Part shown: one piece after another, positions 1 to 8,423 of the stretch
Layout of the letters: every line of letters begins with the position of its first letter
How positions within the stretch are numbered: position 1 is the stretch's first letter
Source: Candidatus Peribacteria bacterium
GTDB lineage: Bacteria > Patescibacteriota > Gracilibacteria > UBA1369 > LOWO2-01-FULL-3
Reading direction: 5' to 3'
DNA: 64,000 nt
Assembly (NCBI GenBank): GCA_943357285.1
Contig: CALRGJ010000001.1
Location: 1-64,000 of the forward strand
Program-made: the position numbers and the translations under genes
The notes under the pieces: generated by a model
Seen by the model: only the letters and a program-made list of their open reading frames with translations
Databases searched by the model: none
What the model was told of the DNA's origin: nothing

Positions 1-89
1 GTGGCCTGACTTTTGAGAAGTAATTTCTTTAACATATCGCAGAGATATTACTAAAAAACAACTTTTTGGTAAAGGGCTGAGCTGAGGAT

Positions 90-1436
90 CTATTTTTGAG
101 AGGTCTTTTTTGCGAAGAGGGCTATGGTGCATTGCTTGCCGATTTTTTCGAGAAAGTCTGTTTCTATTAAACGAAATTTAGAGGCATCTGTAGCGTAGAG
201 GCTTATTGTTCCAAAGATTTTTTTATTTATGGAAAGAGGGATGAGGACGATAGTTTTGAAGCGATGCATCTTTAGCAGGCTTGATCCTTGGTGTTTTGGA
301 TTGTTGTCAACATCGTCAATAATTGTGGGACGCTTGTTTTCAAAAGCTTCAGAGGCAAGACTGTTTTCGAATTTTACCTGATGTTTGTCTAGCCACTTTG
401 GGCTAACTCCGAAGCAAGAGGCGAGCTTTAGGACTTTTTTTCTTTCGTCATAAATTCGTAAAATAGCGGCATCACATTTTGTGAGAAGGCAGAGAGCGCT
501 CACTATGAGCTTTTCAAGGCTTTCAAGGGAAGTCTCGTTGTTTACGGTAGAGTCGATGATTTCGTAAAGATAGTCGAGGTGTCTTCTTTGGAGCCCTAAT
601 TCTTTGTAGGCGTCTTGTATTGTTTCAAAGCGTTTTTGAAGTTCGTTGTTGGTCCGTTTTTGCTGTGTTACGTCGCGGTAAATTACAAGATATCCAATCA
701 AATGATTTTCTTCGTCTAATACTTTTGTTACAGAAATCAATACGTCTATAGCCTCTCCGTTTTTTGTTTGGCGGCGGCCTTCAATGTTTTTAATGTGTCC
801 TTTTTCTTCCACTTCGGCAAGGAGTCTCTGATTTGTTTCAACCTCTTCTGAGGGAATGACTATATCTATAGACTTATTTAAAACATCTTCTTCTTTATAT
901 CCAAACAATCTTGTCGCTCCATTATTCCAAAGTGAGATGTGGCGATTTTGATCCAAAATTACGATAGCCTCGGTAGAGAATTTAAGAATTTGTCTTGTTA
1001 CTTTTTCTTGGCGGCTAAGTTTTTTTAATTTGCTTAAGTTTGTGAAAATTCCCATTGTCCCTCCTTCTTTAGTTGGGCCTCCACTTATCAAGAGCGGGAT
1101 GACTCTGCCGGTTTTAGAAACCATGTTCGCTTCGTACTGAGAGGACTTTCCTGATAAGCGAAGACCATGATGTTGGTTTATTATCCTTTTTCCCTCTTCA
1201 TCAAAAAAGGAAACACAGTCTCTACCAACACATTCTTGAAGAGAATATCCTGATAGTTTTTCAAATACCGGATTTACGTAAAGAGTTTTATGATCTTTGT
1301 TTCCTACCCAAAAGCACTCGTTCATGGTCTGAACTACATTTATGGACTTTACGACTTCGTCCAAAATTTTATGATCAAAGCCCGCTGCAGGGCTTTCTTT
1401 TTGTGAATCATTGTTATTCAATCGGCTTGTTGACAT
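90..1436 (-). CDS. PAS-PAS-GAF sensor protein without an output domain
   Basis: The 448-residue product has two PAS domains, roughly residues 27-140 and 145-262; the second ends in a PAC-like stretch reading GYLVIYRDVTQQ. A coiled linker follows, then a GAF domain at about 300-440. PAS and GAF domains bind small ligands or cofactors and sense redox, light or metabolites. There is no transmembrane segment, HisKA, HATPase, GGDEF, EAL or HTH domain, so it is probably a cytoplasmic sensory partner acting on another protein. It is divergent from the next gene with about 60 bases between. The domain calls are firm; the signal and partner are unknown. Confidence 0.85.
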   Translation of the reverse strand: MSTSRLNNNDSQKESPAAGFDHKILDEVVKSINVVQTMNECFWVGNKDHKTLYVNPVFEKLSGYSLQECVGRDCVSFFDEEGKRIINQHHGLRLSGKSSQYEANMVSKTGRVIPLLISGGPTKEGGTMGIFTNLSKLKKLSRQEKVTRQILKFSTEAIVILDQNRHISLWNNGATRLFGYKEEDVLNKSIDIVIPSEEVETNQRLLAEVEEKGHIKNIEGRRQTKNGEAIDVLISVTKVLDEENHLIGYLVIYRDVTQQKRTNNELQKRFETIQDAYKELGLQRRHLDYLYEIIDSTVNNETSLESLEKLIVSALCLLTKCDAAILRIYDERKKVLKLASCFGVSPKWLDKHQVKFENSLASEAFENKRPTIIDDVDNNPKHQGSSLLKMHRFKTIVLIPLSINKKIFGTISLYATDASKFRLIETDFLEKIGKQCTIALFAKKTSQK

Positions 1437-1496
1437 AATATAGGTAATACACTATGATTCTCCCCTAATATTTAAATCTGTCAACCTAATCGCGCC

Positions 1497-3773
1497 ATGA
1501 GTGGAGCTGTTCCTGAACATTCTAGAGAAGAGGGCGGGAAAGATTTGCCAGTTCTTGCCGTTGCGCCAACAGCTCATCCCTTGGCTTTTTCAGTTGCCAG
1601 TGAGATAGAGGTAGCGTTGGCCCATGATGCTGTTGGGGAAGCTCTTTCTCCTTTCGAAAATTTGGATTTGTCTAGAATTTTTGAGGAGTTGCTGGAAGAA
1701 GGGGTGAGAGAAACTCTGGACGCTTTTGTCTCTGAGGAGGCTTTGTCTCATCAGGAGGCTCACAAGGTTATTGTTGATATGTTTGCCGATAGATTCGCGG
1801 GAAAAGAACTGAATGTTGATACGCTTTTGGAGGGAGTGGCTTCGGGAGCGTTCTATTCTTTGTCTTCAAAGGGAGTGTCCGGAGAAGCTCCTCAGTCTGT
1901 AAAGGAAAGGCATTATTATATAAAATCAGGAGTAGAGGAGTTGGCTACGGCGTCTTTTAACGCAAGTTGTGACGACCCTAATAGTCCTCATTTTTTTACG
2001 AAAGTTCCCGGCTATGGGAAAAATGGATTTTCGGCTCAAACTGCGGCAAGCTGCCCAAGAGAGATTGTTGGGCTAGAGGAGTTTGGAGTTGTGGAGGGAG
2101 ATAGCTCTGAATTTTTACGGTACAGATTGTTTTTCTTTGAGTTGTGGCACAAGGCAATGGAGGCTTTTAAAAATTCCGGAGAAGGTGCTTGTCATCGTGA
2201 GGCATATACGATGGCGCAAATCACTGCTGATGAAACCTTGAGTCAATTTAAGGAAGATAGAAGTGATTGGGCTACCATTCCTCCAAAAGGTAGAAAGGTT
2301 CCGGCTCCGTCTTTGAAGTTGTTTTCAGAAGAAAAATTTGAGGGCCCTGCCGGCGTTGATCAAGTGGATAGTTATATAAAGGCTAATTTGTCTCTGATTT
2401 TTCCTGACAAAAAGGAAGGAGGGCTTGTAAAAGAAAATGGAGAATTTGAAAATTTGATACAGGAGGAGTTTGCGATTTTTGATTTAATTGCGTTGTCCGA
2501 TAAATTTAATTTATACGGCAAGTATCAGAAAATTTTTGATGCAATTTTTGCTTATCGCAGGGCACAGTTTACAGTGAATTTTCATTTTAATCCTGAGGCC
2601 ACGAATCATCCGGATCCGAAGAAGGTATCTTTGGTGCAAATTTTTAAGGATTTTTATGATAGAACCGGGAAGTTGGCCTATGTGGGAGATTGGGGAGAGG
2701 GAAGAGGACAGGTGGGAAAATTATTGTTAAAAATGGGTGTTGTTTCTGGTGTTTATGGAGTGGATATCGATCATGACAGCGAGAGCGATGGCAGTCATAC
2801 GAGCGAGGATGGGCGACGAATTTCTGATAAGATTGGAGTAAAAGATCGTGACGAGGAGGAGGTGCTGGAGGAAATAGTTAAGAGGTTTCCGAAGGTCGAT
2901 GTCTTATTGGCTTGCGACGTTGTTCATGAATGTAGCGACCCTACTAAGTACATTGCTCGTTTACAAGAACGTGTAAATCCGGGAGGTATTATTTATTTTA
3001 CCGATCCTCATCATTGTGAGGCGGTTGATAGAGTTACAAGTGCCACTGTTTATAAGTTTGATAGTAGTCACTACCAAACCTCTATGATCCCTTTGGAGAA
3101 GTGGTTTGATGTAGATGCTTATTTATCAATCATGGGATGGAGAGTGCAGGGAGTGCATATTGTTCCGGGAGTTGCTGCGGGATTTAACGATCCATTTTGG
3201 AGAGGTAAACATATTTTGCGTAAATTAAAGCCGGGCGAAAGAAGCCCCTCTTTGTATAGTGTTCCCAAAAGTCCAAGAGAGGTTATTGAGGGTGATGTTC
3301 CAATTGTGGAGGTGGAAGATTGTTTTAAGGTTTGGCCATTGACGCTGATTCCTGCTGATTCGCAGGAGAGGGTTTTTGAGGAATTATCTGTTTATTTTGA
3401 AGCGATTAGAGAGGAAAGTGCTGACAGTAAAAAGGCCCCTCTTTGTTTGGCTAATTTGCGCAGAGTTTTTTTGAGAGCCTTGGCTTCAAAATCCCACAAC
3501 TCCGGCGAGGTTTTAGTGGGAGACAAAGACCTAAAAGGGCAGTTAAAATATCAGAGAAGAGATCGCTTGGCCTATTATGGAAAAGTGGCGAGAATGTTTG
3601 GAGACTCTGTTGAGATGGGAAGAAGAGGTGCGGTGAGAGAGTCCATTTATTTAGTGGAGCTTTTGAGAGATCATTTGGGAGTAGATTTAATTAATGAAGT
3701 GAGAAAAACTCCGGGGTGGGAATCTTTTGAATTGCCAAGATCATCAGAAAAATTCCAAGGCGAAAATGCTTAA
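1497..3773 (+). CDS. Large protein with a central class I SAM-methyltransferase-like domain
   Basis: This 758-residue protein is not recognised as a whole. The centre, about residues 390-560, resembles a Rossmann methyltransferase. A glycine-rich motif I-like segment (GDWGEGRGQVG) is followed by an acidic motif II (GVDIDHD), then DVLLACDVVHE and NPGGIIYFTDP, which match motifs IV and V. The flanking ~390 and ~200 residues show no family I know. There is no signal peptide, so it is probably cytoplasmic. The substrate cannot be inferred. An acidic Ser/Asp-rich stretch follows motif II and may be a loop insertion. Confidence 0.6.
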   Translation: MSGAVPEHSREEGGKDLPVLAVAPTAHPLAFSVASEIEVALAHDAVGEALSPFENLDLSRIFEELLEEGVRETLDAFVSEEALSHQEAHKVIVDMFADRFAGKELNVDTLLEGVASGAFYSLSSKGVSGEAPQSVKERHYYIKSGVEELATASFNASCDDPNSPHFFTKVPGYGKNGFSAQTAASCPREIVGLEEFGVVEGDSSEFLRYRLFFFELWHKAMEAFKNSGEGACHREAYTMAQITADETLSQFKEDRSDWATIPPKGRKVPAPSLKLFSEEKFEGPAGVDQVDSYIKANLSLIFPDKKEGGLVKENGEFENLIQEEFAIFDLIALSDKFNLYGKYQKIFDAIFAYRRAQFTVNFHFNPEATNHPDPKKVSLVQIFKDFYDRTGKLAYVGDWGEGRGQVGKLLLKMGVVSGVYGVDIDHDSESDGSHTSEDGRRISDKIGVKDRDEEEVLEEIVKRFPKVDVLLACDVVHECSDPTKYIARLQERVNPGGIIYFTDPHHCEAVDRVTSATVYKFDSSHYQTSMIPLEKWFDVDAYLSIMGWRVQGVHIVPGVAAGFNDPFWRGKHILRKLKPGERSPSLYSVPKSPREVIEGDVPIVEVEDCFKVWPLTLIPADSQERVFEELSVYFEAIREESADSKKAPLCLANLRRVFLRALASKSHNSGEVLVGDKDLKGQLKYQRRDRLAYYGKVARMFGDSVEMGRRGAVRESIYLVELLRDHLGVDLINEVRKTPGWESFELPRSSEKFQGENA

Positions 3774-3790
3774 GAGGAAAGGCTAGCTTT

Positions 3791-6211
3791 TTATTTTCCT
3801 CTAATTACTCCACCGAGTTCTTCAAGATTTCTGAAGACGAATTTTTGAGTTTCCGTCATTTCGAGGTCTGTGAGAGTTCGATCTTCCGCTTGAAGAGTGA
3901 TTTTGAAAGCTACGGCTTTTTTGTCTGATGGAATTCCTTGGCCTTGGTAAATATCGAAGAGAGACACTTCGGTGATGAGGTGTTTTTCGGCCGAGGCTAT
4001 GGATTCTTTCAGGGTTTGGATTTCAATATTTGCATCAACGAGAACGGAAACGTCGAATTCAATGCTAGGGAATCGTCCGATTTTTTTGTACTTCTTTTCA
4101 TTTGGTGCGAGCTTCATGAGCTCAGTGAAATTCACAGCAAAAATTCCGATAGAATAATTTTCAAGGTCATGATTTTTTGCAACAATAGGGTGTAGCATGA
4201 AAACTTTTCCAAGAGTTTGTCCGTGTACATCGATGTAGCTGATTGCTTTATTCGGATGAGCATATGGTGCGCAGTCCATCCCTTTTGCTGGATGAGGAAG
4301 AGCAATTTCAAATTTTTTAAAAATAGTTTCGAGGACGCCTTTTGCTTCATAGAATGGAGCGTCAGACTTTCCTTTTAGGAGAATTGCTCCAACGATTTTC
4401 TTTTCTTCCAGCGGCATGAATTGGTTAATCTCTTTATAAGTGCGACCAATTTCATAGATGCGAAGTTCATCGAAATTCTTCACATTGTGCTGAAGGTTTT
4501 TGAGAAGATTTGGAGTCATGCTTGTGCGCATGTGCGTCTGATCTTCAGAAAGATAATTGAGAAGTTTTATATGTCCTTCTTCCTTCATAAGGCAGCGCTC
4601 AATTTCGTTTTTGCCATAGAAAGAATAATTGGAAACTTCGTCGAAACCGAGGCCATAGGAAAGCAATTCGCGAGCGAGATGTTTCTTGAAGCGTTCAGTA
4701 TTTTCTTCTGGCAGTTTTGTAGGGAGAGAAGGGAGGGTGGCCGGAATATTTCCGTAGCCGAAAATACGAGCGATTTCTTCTACGATGTCGTCTTCAATTT
4801 TCACATCTTTATTTGCGCGGAAAGTCGGAACTGTGACTTCAAATGTGCCTTTTTTTGTTACTGCTTTTACTTCGAAGTCTAGGCTTTCGAGAATTTCCTT
4901 CATTTGTTTGTCGGAAATGTCAGCGCCGATTTTTGAACGAGCCATCTCTGTGTCGAGAGTGATTTTTAAAGGAGTAGTTGAAAAATTTGAGATGTCTGTG
5001 ATTGGGCCGGCGATTTTTGCTTCCGGGCAAATTTCGAGAATTAATTCAGCGGCGCGTTTGATGGCAAGTTCGCAGAGATGTGGATCGAGTCCTTTTTCAA
5101 ATCTTTGAACTGCATCTGTGCGGAGCATAAATTTTGTAGAAGTCTTTCTAACGCTGGATGAATTGAAGTTTGCTGATTCGAGAATGATAGAAGTTGTGAA
5201 ACTGCCAATTTCGCTATTTGCACCTCCTATTACTCCGGCAATTGCTACAGGTTTTTCGTGATCGGCGATGATAAGCATGTGCTCATTGAGCTCTCTTATT
5301 TTGTCGTCGAGACATGGAATCATTTCGCCTTTTTTTGCAGTGCGAACAACTATTCCTTTGTTTATTTTCGCTTTATCAAAAGCGTGCATTGGTTGGCCGA
5401 GCTCGAGCATTACGTAGTTTGTGACATCAACGATATTGTTGTGCGTGCCGTGATCTGTGGCTTTGAGTTTCTTTTGTAACCAATCTGGTGAAGGCCCTAC
5501 TTTTACGTTTTCAATAATTAGTCCGCAGTAGCGTGGGCAAAGTTTTTCATCTTTTACTTCTACTTCGATTTGTTCTCCCTTGGCTGGAATTTTCACCGCT
5601 GACTTTACTGATTTTAATTTTGCGCCAGTGAGTACGGCAATTTCTCTAGCAATTCCATAGTGTCCCCAAAGATCTGGGCGATGAGTAAGGGCTTTATTGT
5701 CGAATTCAAAAATTACGTCGTTTTTTTGTAGAAGTTCTGAGAGAGGAGTTCCCGGAGCTGTCTTCATTGCAGAGAGATCGAGAATTTCTTTTTCTTTTGC
5801 TGTTGGGTCAGATACACCAATTTCGCTGCCGGCACAAATCATGCCGTCACTTTCTACATCGCGTATTTTTGTTCTTTCGAGAGTGATGAGGTCGCCAGCA
5901 CCATGCCATCTTACTTTTGAGCCTGGCTTAGCAATCGCTACGTACATTCCTTCTCGAAGATTTGAACCACCACAAACGATTTGGCAGTTTTCTTTGCCGA
6001 TAGAAACTTTTGTAACTCTTAATTTGTCAGCATTTGGATGTGGAGTTATTTCGAGGATTTGTCCTACAACAATATTTTCGAAAGATTCAGCTTCATTTAT
6101 TACACTGTCTACTTCAGCAGTTTTGATGGTTAATTCTGTAGCTAATTCTTTTGGGTCGAGATTTTCTGGAAGGTCTACGAATTCTTTTAGCCAGTTTAGG
6201 GAGATTAGCAT
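3791..6211 (-). CDS. pheT: Phenylalanyl-tRNA synthetase beta subunit
   Basis: PheT forms the alpha2-beta2 enzyme that charges tRNA-Phe. The 806-residue product has full length and canonical order. The start MLISLNWLKEFVDL is typical; an EMAP-like tRNA-binding OB fold lies at about 40-150, the B3/B4 editing region at about 200-390, B5 at about 405-480, the catalytic-like core after that, and an FDX-ACB anticodon-binding domain at the C terminus. The partner pheS lies on the same strand but about 7.5 kb upstream (13761-14804), instead of directly ahead. It is divergent from rsmE with about 120 bases between. Confidence 0.98.
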   Translation of the reverse strand: MLISLNWLKEFVDLPENLDPKELATELTIKTAEVDSVINEAESFENIVVGQILEITPHPNADKLRVTKVSIGKENCQIVCGGSNLREGMYVAIAKPGSKVRWHGAGDLITLERTKIRDVESDGMICAGSEIGVSDPTAKEKEILDLSAMKTAPGTPLSELLQKNDVIFEFDNKALTHRPDLWGHYGIAREIAVLTGAKLKSVKSAVKIPAKGEQIEVEVKDEKLCPRYCGLIIENVKVGPSPDWLQKKLKATDHGTHNNIVDVTNYVMLELGQPMHAFDKAKINKGIVVRTAKKGEMIPCLDDKIRELNEHMLIIADHEKPVAIAGVIGGANSEIGSFTTSIILESANFNSSSVRKTSTKFMLRTDAVQRFEKGLDPHLCELAIKRAAELILEICPEAKIAGPITDISNFSTTPLKITLDTEMARSKIGADISDKQMKEILESLDFEVKAVTKKGTFEVTVPTFRANKDVKIEDDIVEEIARIFGYGNIPATLPSLPTKLPEENTERFKKHLARELLSYGLGFDEVSNYSFYGKNEIERCLMKEEGHIKLLNYLSEDQTHMRTSMTPNLLKNLQHNVKNFDELRIYEIGRTYKEINQFMPLEEKKIVGAILLKGKSDAPFYEAKGVLETIFKKFEIALPHPAKGMDCAPYAHPNKAISYIDVHGQTLGKVFMLHPIVAKNHDLENYSIGIFAVNFTELMKLAPNEKKYKKIGRFPSIEFDVSVLVDANIEIQTLKESIASAEKHLITEVSLFDIYQGQGIPSDKKAVAFKITLQAEDRTLTDLEMTETQKFVFRNLEELGGVIRGK

Positions 6212-6334
6212 TGGGACAATTTAAAAGTCTTTGAGTAGGCCCAATTTACTGTTTTTGTATTCTGTTGGCAAGGGAGTGGGGTTTTATTTAGTTAACGCAT
6301 TGAGTTTTGGCTAGTTTTTTTGTAGTCTGGCGGC

Positions 6335-7117
6335 ATGCATAGATTTTTTGTTTCACAATTAGATGTAGTTGATGATATTCAGGCTCTGATTTGTTCAGAA
6401 GATCTAATCCATCAGTTTACGAAGGTTCTTAGGTTTGAGAAAGGCGAGAAGGTGGTTTTGCTTAACGGAAGCGGGTTTGAATTTGAAGTGGAGTTACAGG
6501 ATTTTAGTTCTAAAAAAATTATTGGAAAAGTTTTGAATAAGAAATTTTGCGAAACCGAATTGCCTATAAAGCTTGTGGTGGCACAGGCAATTTTAAAAAA
6601 TATGGAAAGACTGGAGTGGATGTTTCAGAAGGGAACTGAATTGGGAGTGAGCACTTTTATCCCTTTGCTTAGCGATAGGACTGAGAGAAAGGTTTTGGGG
6701 AAAGTGGAGCGTTTGCATAGAATTTTGAAAGAAGCGGCTGAACAATCTGGACGTGGAAGGGTGCCGGAATTATTGGAAGAAAAGAAGTTTGAAAAAATAT
6801 TTTTGAGTGATGCTGAACAAGAGCACGCCTTGGATTACGGAGAAGAAGGTGAAAAAATTATCGTAGTGCCTCATCCGGGGGCTACGCAGAAATTTTCAGA
6901 TTTTTGTAAAGAAAAATTGGTTGGCGAAAATGGTGAGAAATTTTCTGGAGAATTGGTGATTTGTATTGGCCCTGAAGGTGGCTTTACAGATAAGGAAGTT
7001 TATTTCGCTCAAAGCAAGGGTGCTCACATAGTCTCTCTAGGAAATAGAATTTTACGTGCAGAAACTGTGGCGATGGTGATGGGTGCAATCGTGGCTGAGG
7101 CGATGGGGGAGATGTAG
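6335..7117 (+). CDS. rsmE: 16S rRNA m3U1498 methyltransferase RsmE
   Basis: RsmE methylates U1498 of 16S rRNA and belongs to the SPOUT (knotted) methyltransferases. The 260-residue length fits. An N-terminal PUA-like domain begins MHRFFV and includes LRFEKGEKVVLLNG. The SPOUT signatures are KGTELGV near residue 105, EAAEQSGR near 135, IGPEGGF near 210 and the C-terminal GNRILRAETVA loop that makes the SAM-binding knot. The start is preceded by no clear Shine-Dalgarno. Terminator-like structure is not obvious in the AT-rich stretch that follows, which instead leads into the first RNA cassette. Confidence 0.96.
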   Translation: MHRFFVSQLDVVDDIQALICSEDLIHQFTKVLRFEKGEKVVLLNGSGFEFEVELQDFSSKKIIGKVLNKKFCETELPIKLVVAQAILKNMERLEWMFQKGTELGVSTFIPLLSDRTERKVLGKVERLHRILKEAAEQSGRGRVPELLEEKKFEKIFLSDAEQEHALDYGEEGEKIIVVPHPGATQKFSDFCKEKLVGENGEKFSGELVICIGPEGGFTDKEVYFAQSKGAHIVSLGNRILRAETVAMVMGAIVAEAMGEM

Positions 7118-7177
7118 AAAGGCTAAGATTTTATATATTTTAGAATTTATTTAGAATTTATTTAGAATTTATTTAAT

Positions 7178-7203
7178 AAAATTTAATGTTTGTTTGATAT
7201 AAC
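7178..7203 (+). promoter_or_regulatory. Extended -10 promoter of RNA cassette 1
   Basis: AAAATTTAATGTTTGTTTG (7178-7196) runs into TGaTATAAC, an extended -10 element at 7195-7203. The same 19 bases, followed by TGgTATGAC, precede the second RNA cassette at 13531-13556. No good -35 box is visible. Transcription would start near 7210, about 13 bases before the GGGG that opens the acceptor-like stem. Confidence 0.65.
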
Positions 7204-7209
7204 GGATTA

Positions 7210-7378
7210 GCAGAATCAATGTGGGGTGAGGATGTGGTATCCGCAGCGTGTTTGACACTCGCTGTTCCGGGTTCGACTCCCGGTCAGGCATGACCACTTC
7301 GTGGTGCCCATGCACGCTGCTTTGCATCGTCCACCAAATTCTGCATAAAAAGGCCCCCGCGTTTGGCGGAGGTCTTTT
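7210..7378 (+). ncRNA. tRNA/tmRNA-like small RNA, cassette 1 (acceptor interrupted by a hairpin)
   Basis: No protein is encoded here. From 7223 the order is: acceptor-like 5' strand GGGGTGA (7223-7229); small hairpin GGAT/ATCC (7230-7242); a 7-bp stem with one T-T mismatch, CAGCGTG/CTCGCTG, around the 7-base loop TTTGACA (7244-7264); and a perfect T-arm CCGGG-TTCGACT-CCCGG (7267-7283). The acceptor 3' strand starts as TCA (7284-7286) and seems to resume as TCC-ACCA (7330-7336) after about 43 bases of hairpin sequence. G3 would face T70, the alanine identity pair shared by tRNA-Ala and tmRNA. The D-arm is not canonical, so this is not an ordinary tRNA. A terminator follows. Its architecture matches the RNA at 13577-13646. 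Confidence 0.6.
7288..7313. repeat. GC-rich palindrome inside the acceptor 3' strand of RNA 1
   Basis: GCATG (7288-7292) and ACCAC (7293-7297) pair with GTGGT (7301-7305) and CATGC (7309-7313) around a TTC loop, with a GCC bulge. A second overlapping hairpin, ATGCA/TGCAT, spans 7310-7327. The block has no counterpart in RNA 2, where the acceptor strand is continuous, so it looks like an insertion. Confidence 0.6.
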
Positions 7379-7380
7379 TA
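7348..7380 (+). terminator. Rho-independent terminator of RNA cassette 1
   Basis: A G+C-rich stem GGCCCCCGC/GGCGGAGGTC around a GTTT loop ends in TTTTTA. One C-A mismatch interrupts the stem. An A-run precedes it. Confidence 0.85.
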
Positions 7381-7401
7381 GTTAGGACCTTGCAGATCCT
7401 A

Positions 7402-7457
7402 CAGCGTGTTTGACACTCGCGTATATTTTAGCAAATATACTTTGATATTTGCAAATT
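7402..7457. repeat. Second copy of the RNA 1 anticodon-like sequence plus AT palindrome
   Basis: CAGCGTGTTTGACACTCGC at 7402-7420 is an exact 19-base direct repeat of 7244-7262 in RNA 1. It is followed directly by the perfect palindrome GTATATTT-tagc-AAATATAC (7421-7440) and then TTTG...GCAAATT (7441-7457). The same order (copy, TATATTnTAGCAAATAT, GCAAATT) recurs after RNA 2. It lies outside the terminator, so it is probably not part of the mature RNA. Confidence 0.8.
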
Positions 7458-7478
7458 ACTAGATAGATTGCTCGGAGT

Positions 7479-7510
7479 TTGACATTTTTTGCGTCCTAGG
7501 GTAACCTAGG
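7479..7510 (+). promoter_or_regulatory. Copper-operon promoter with CsoR-type operator
   Basis: TTGACA (7479-7484), a 17-base spacer and a weak -10 TAACCT (7502-7507) overlap the dyad CCTAGG-GTAA-CCTAGG (7495-7510), followed by a G-run. GC-rich dyads with G-runs over the -10 are typical operators of CsoR repressors, and the first gene downstream encodes one. The natural reading is autorepression relieved by Cu(I). Confidence 0.65.
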
Positions 7511-7535
7511 GGGGAGGTTCTTTAATTTTAAAAAT

Positions 7536-7811
7536 ATGTCCATCAAAATTGATATCCCAATTAAAAAGAAAAAAGCTTTGAAGTGCGCGCGTCAGGCGCA
7601 GGGCACTTTGAATAAAATTGCCGGAATGATGGAGGAAAATATTTATTGTCCGGAAATTATTCAACAGGTTGATAGCGTGATAGGTCTTTTAAAAACTGCG
7701 AAAAAAGAATTATTAGCTGGGCACTTGGATAGTTGCGTAGTTAAGCAATTGGCAGAAAATAAGCCGAAAGCAATTCAGGAACTTTTAAAAATTTACAACT
7801 TATCAAATTAA
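7536..7811 (+). CDS. csoR: CsoR-family copper-sensing repressor
   Basis: The 91-residue all-helical protein belongs to the DUF156/CsoR family of metal-responsive repressors. The Cu(I) ligand triad is complete: Cys38 (IYC), His63 and Cys67 (GHLDSC), the usual C-H-C pattern. RQAQGTLNKIAGMMEE in the first helix matches the family's DNA-facing region. It heads the copper operon and is separated from the next gene by three bases. It probably represses its own operon through the dyad at 7495-7510. There is no Shine-Dalgarno at usable distance from the ATG. Confidence 0.92.
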   Translation: MSIKIDIPIKKKKALKCARQAQGTLNKIAGMMEENIYCPEIIQQVDSVIGLLKTAKKELLAGHLDSCVVKQLAENKPKAIQELLKIYNLSN

Positions 7812-7814
7812 TTT

Positions 7815-8198
7815 ATGGAATTCGATTACACTTTAGTCAGTTCTAAAAGTTTCGATGACGCTGTGCAGGCCGTGGAAAAGGAAATTTCTAATTCTGGAAT
7901 GAAAGTTTTGTATGTACATGATGTGCAAAAATCTTTGAGCGAAAAGGGATTTAAAAGAGATGGTTTTAAAATTGTCGAATTTTGTAATGCAAAATTTGCC
8001 AATGCTTTTTTAAATGCTGATATCAAAATTGGTCTTTGTATGCCTTGCAAAATAAATGTTTATATCAGCGGAGGTGAGACTTTTATCTCCGGTATGCGTC
8101 CAGTTGTCCTTTCTCAGTTTTTTCCGAATGCTGATTTGGGAGGGATGCCGGCGGAACTTGATCAGATCATTAAAACTATTATTAATAACTCAAAATAA
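7815..8198 (+). CDS. DUF302-family protein
   Basis: The 127-residue product resembles the DUF302 family. YTLVSSKSFDDAVQAVEKEI forms the N-terminal strand-helix, a mid-protein CNAKFANAFL matches the usual 'CNP..A...L' segment, and IGLCMPCKINVYI matches the conserved 'I.L.LPC.V.V' strand. DUF302 proteins have unknown function but often occur with redox and metal genes. The Cys pair in LCMPC could bind copper, which is inference. No signal peptide is seen. Confidence 0.8.
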   Translation: MEFDYTLVSSKSFDDAVQAVEKEISNSGMKVLYVHDVQKSLSEKGFKRDGFKIVEFCNAKFANAFLNADIKIGLCMPCKINVYISGGETFISGMRPVVLSQFFPNADLGGMPAELDQIIKTIINNSK

Positions 8199-8202
8199 TT
8201 TT

Positions 8203-8418
8203 ATGCAAAAAACTACAATTCACATTAAAGGTTTACATTGTCCTGCTTGCAAAACTCTAATCGAAGATGTTTGTAGCGAAATTGAGGGTGTTCATTCTAC
8301 GAATGTTGATTCTAAAACAGGAGAAACTGTAATTGAGCATGATGAAAGTTTGGATTTAGAAAATTTAAAAAAGGAGATAGAAAGTTTAGGGGAATATAAG
8401 GTAACAATTAACAACTAA
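8203..8418 (+). CDS. Small HMA-domain copper chaperone (CopZ-like)
   Basis: A 71-residue single heavy-metal-associated domain. The metal loop is GLHCPAC near residues 9-15, the CxxC motif that binds Cu(I) in CopZ/Atx1 proteins. The beta-alpha-beta-beta-alpha-beta order is complete and nothing else is present. I chose the ATG at 8203, four bases after the previous stop; longer upstream readings run through the DUF302 gene. It is probably the cytosolic donor to the CopA encoded directly downstream. Confidence 0.88.
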   Translation: MQKTTIHIKGLHCPACKTLIEDVCSEIEGVHSTNVDSKTGETVIEHDESLDLENLKKEIESLGEYKVTINN

Positions 8419-8423
8419 AATAT

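Noticed and set aside
4421-4882. A plus-strand frame inside pheT
   Set aside because: It is antisense to a perfectly conserved synthetase and its product has no family features; it is a shadow of the real gene.
7223-7283. A plain tRNA-Val(GAC) or tRNA-Ser(TGA) gene
   Set aside because: The T-arm fits but the acceptor 3' strand is interrupted, the D-arm is non-canonical and two loop readings compete, so no anticodon can be fixed.
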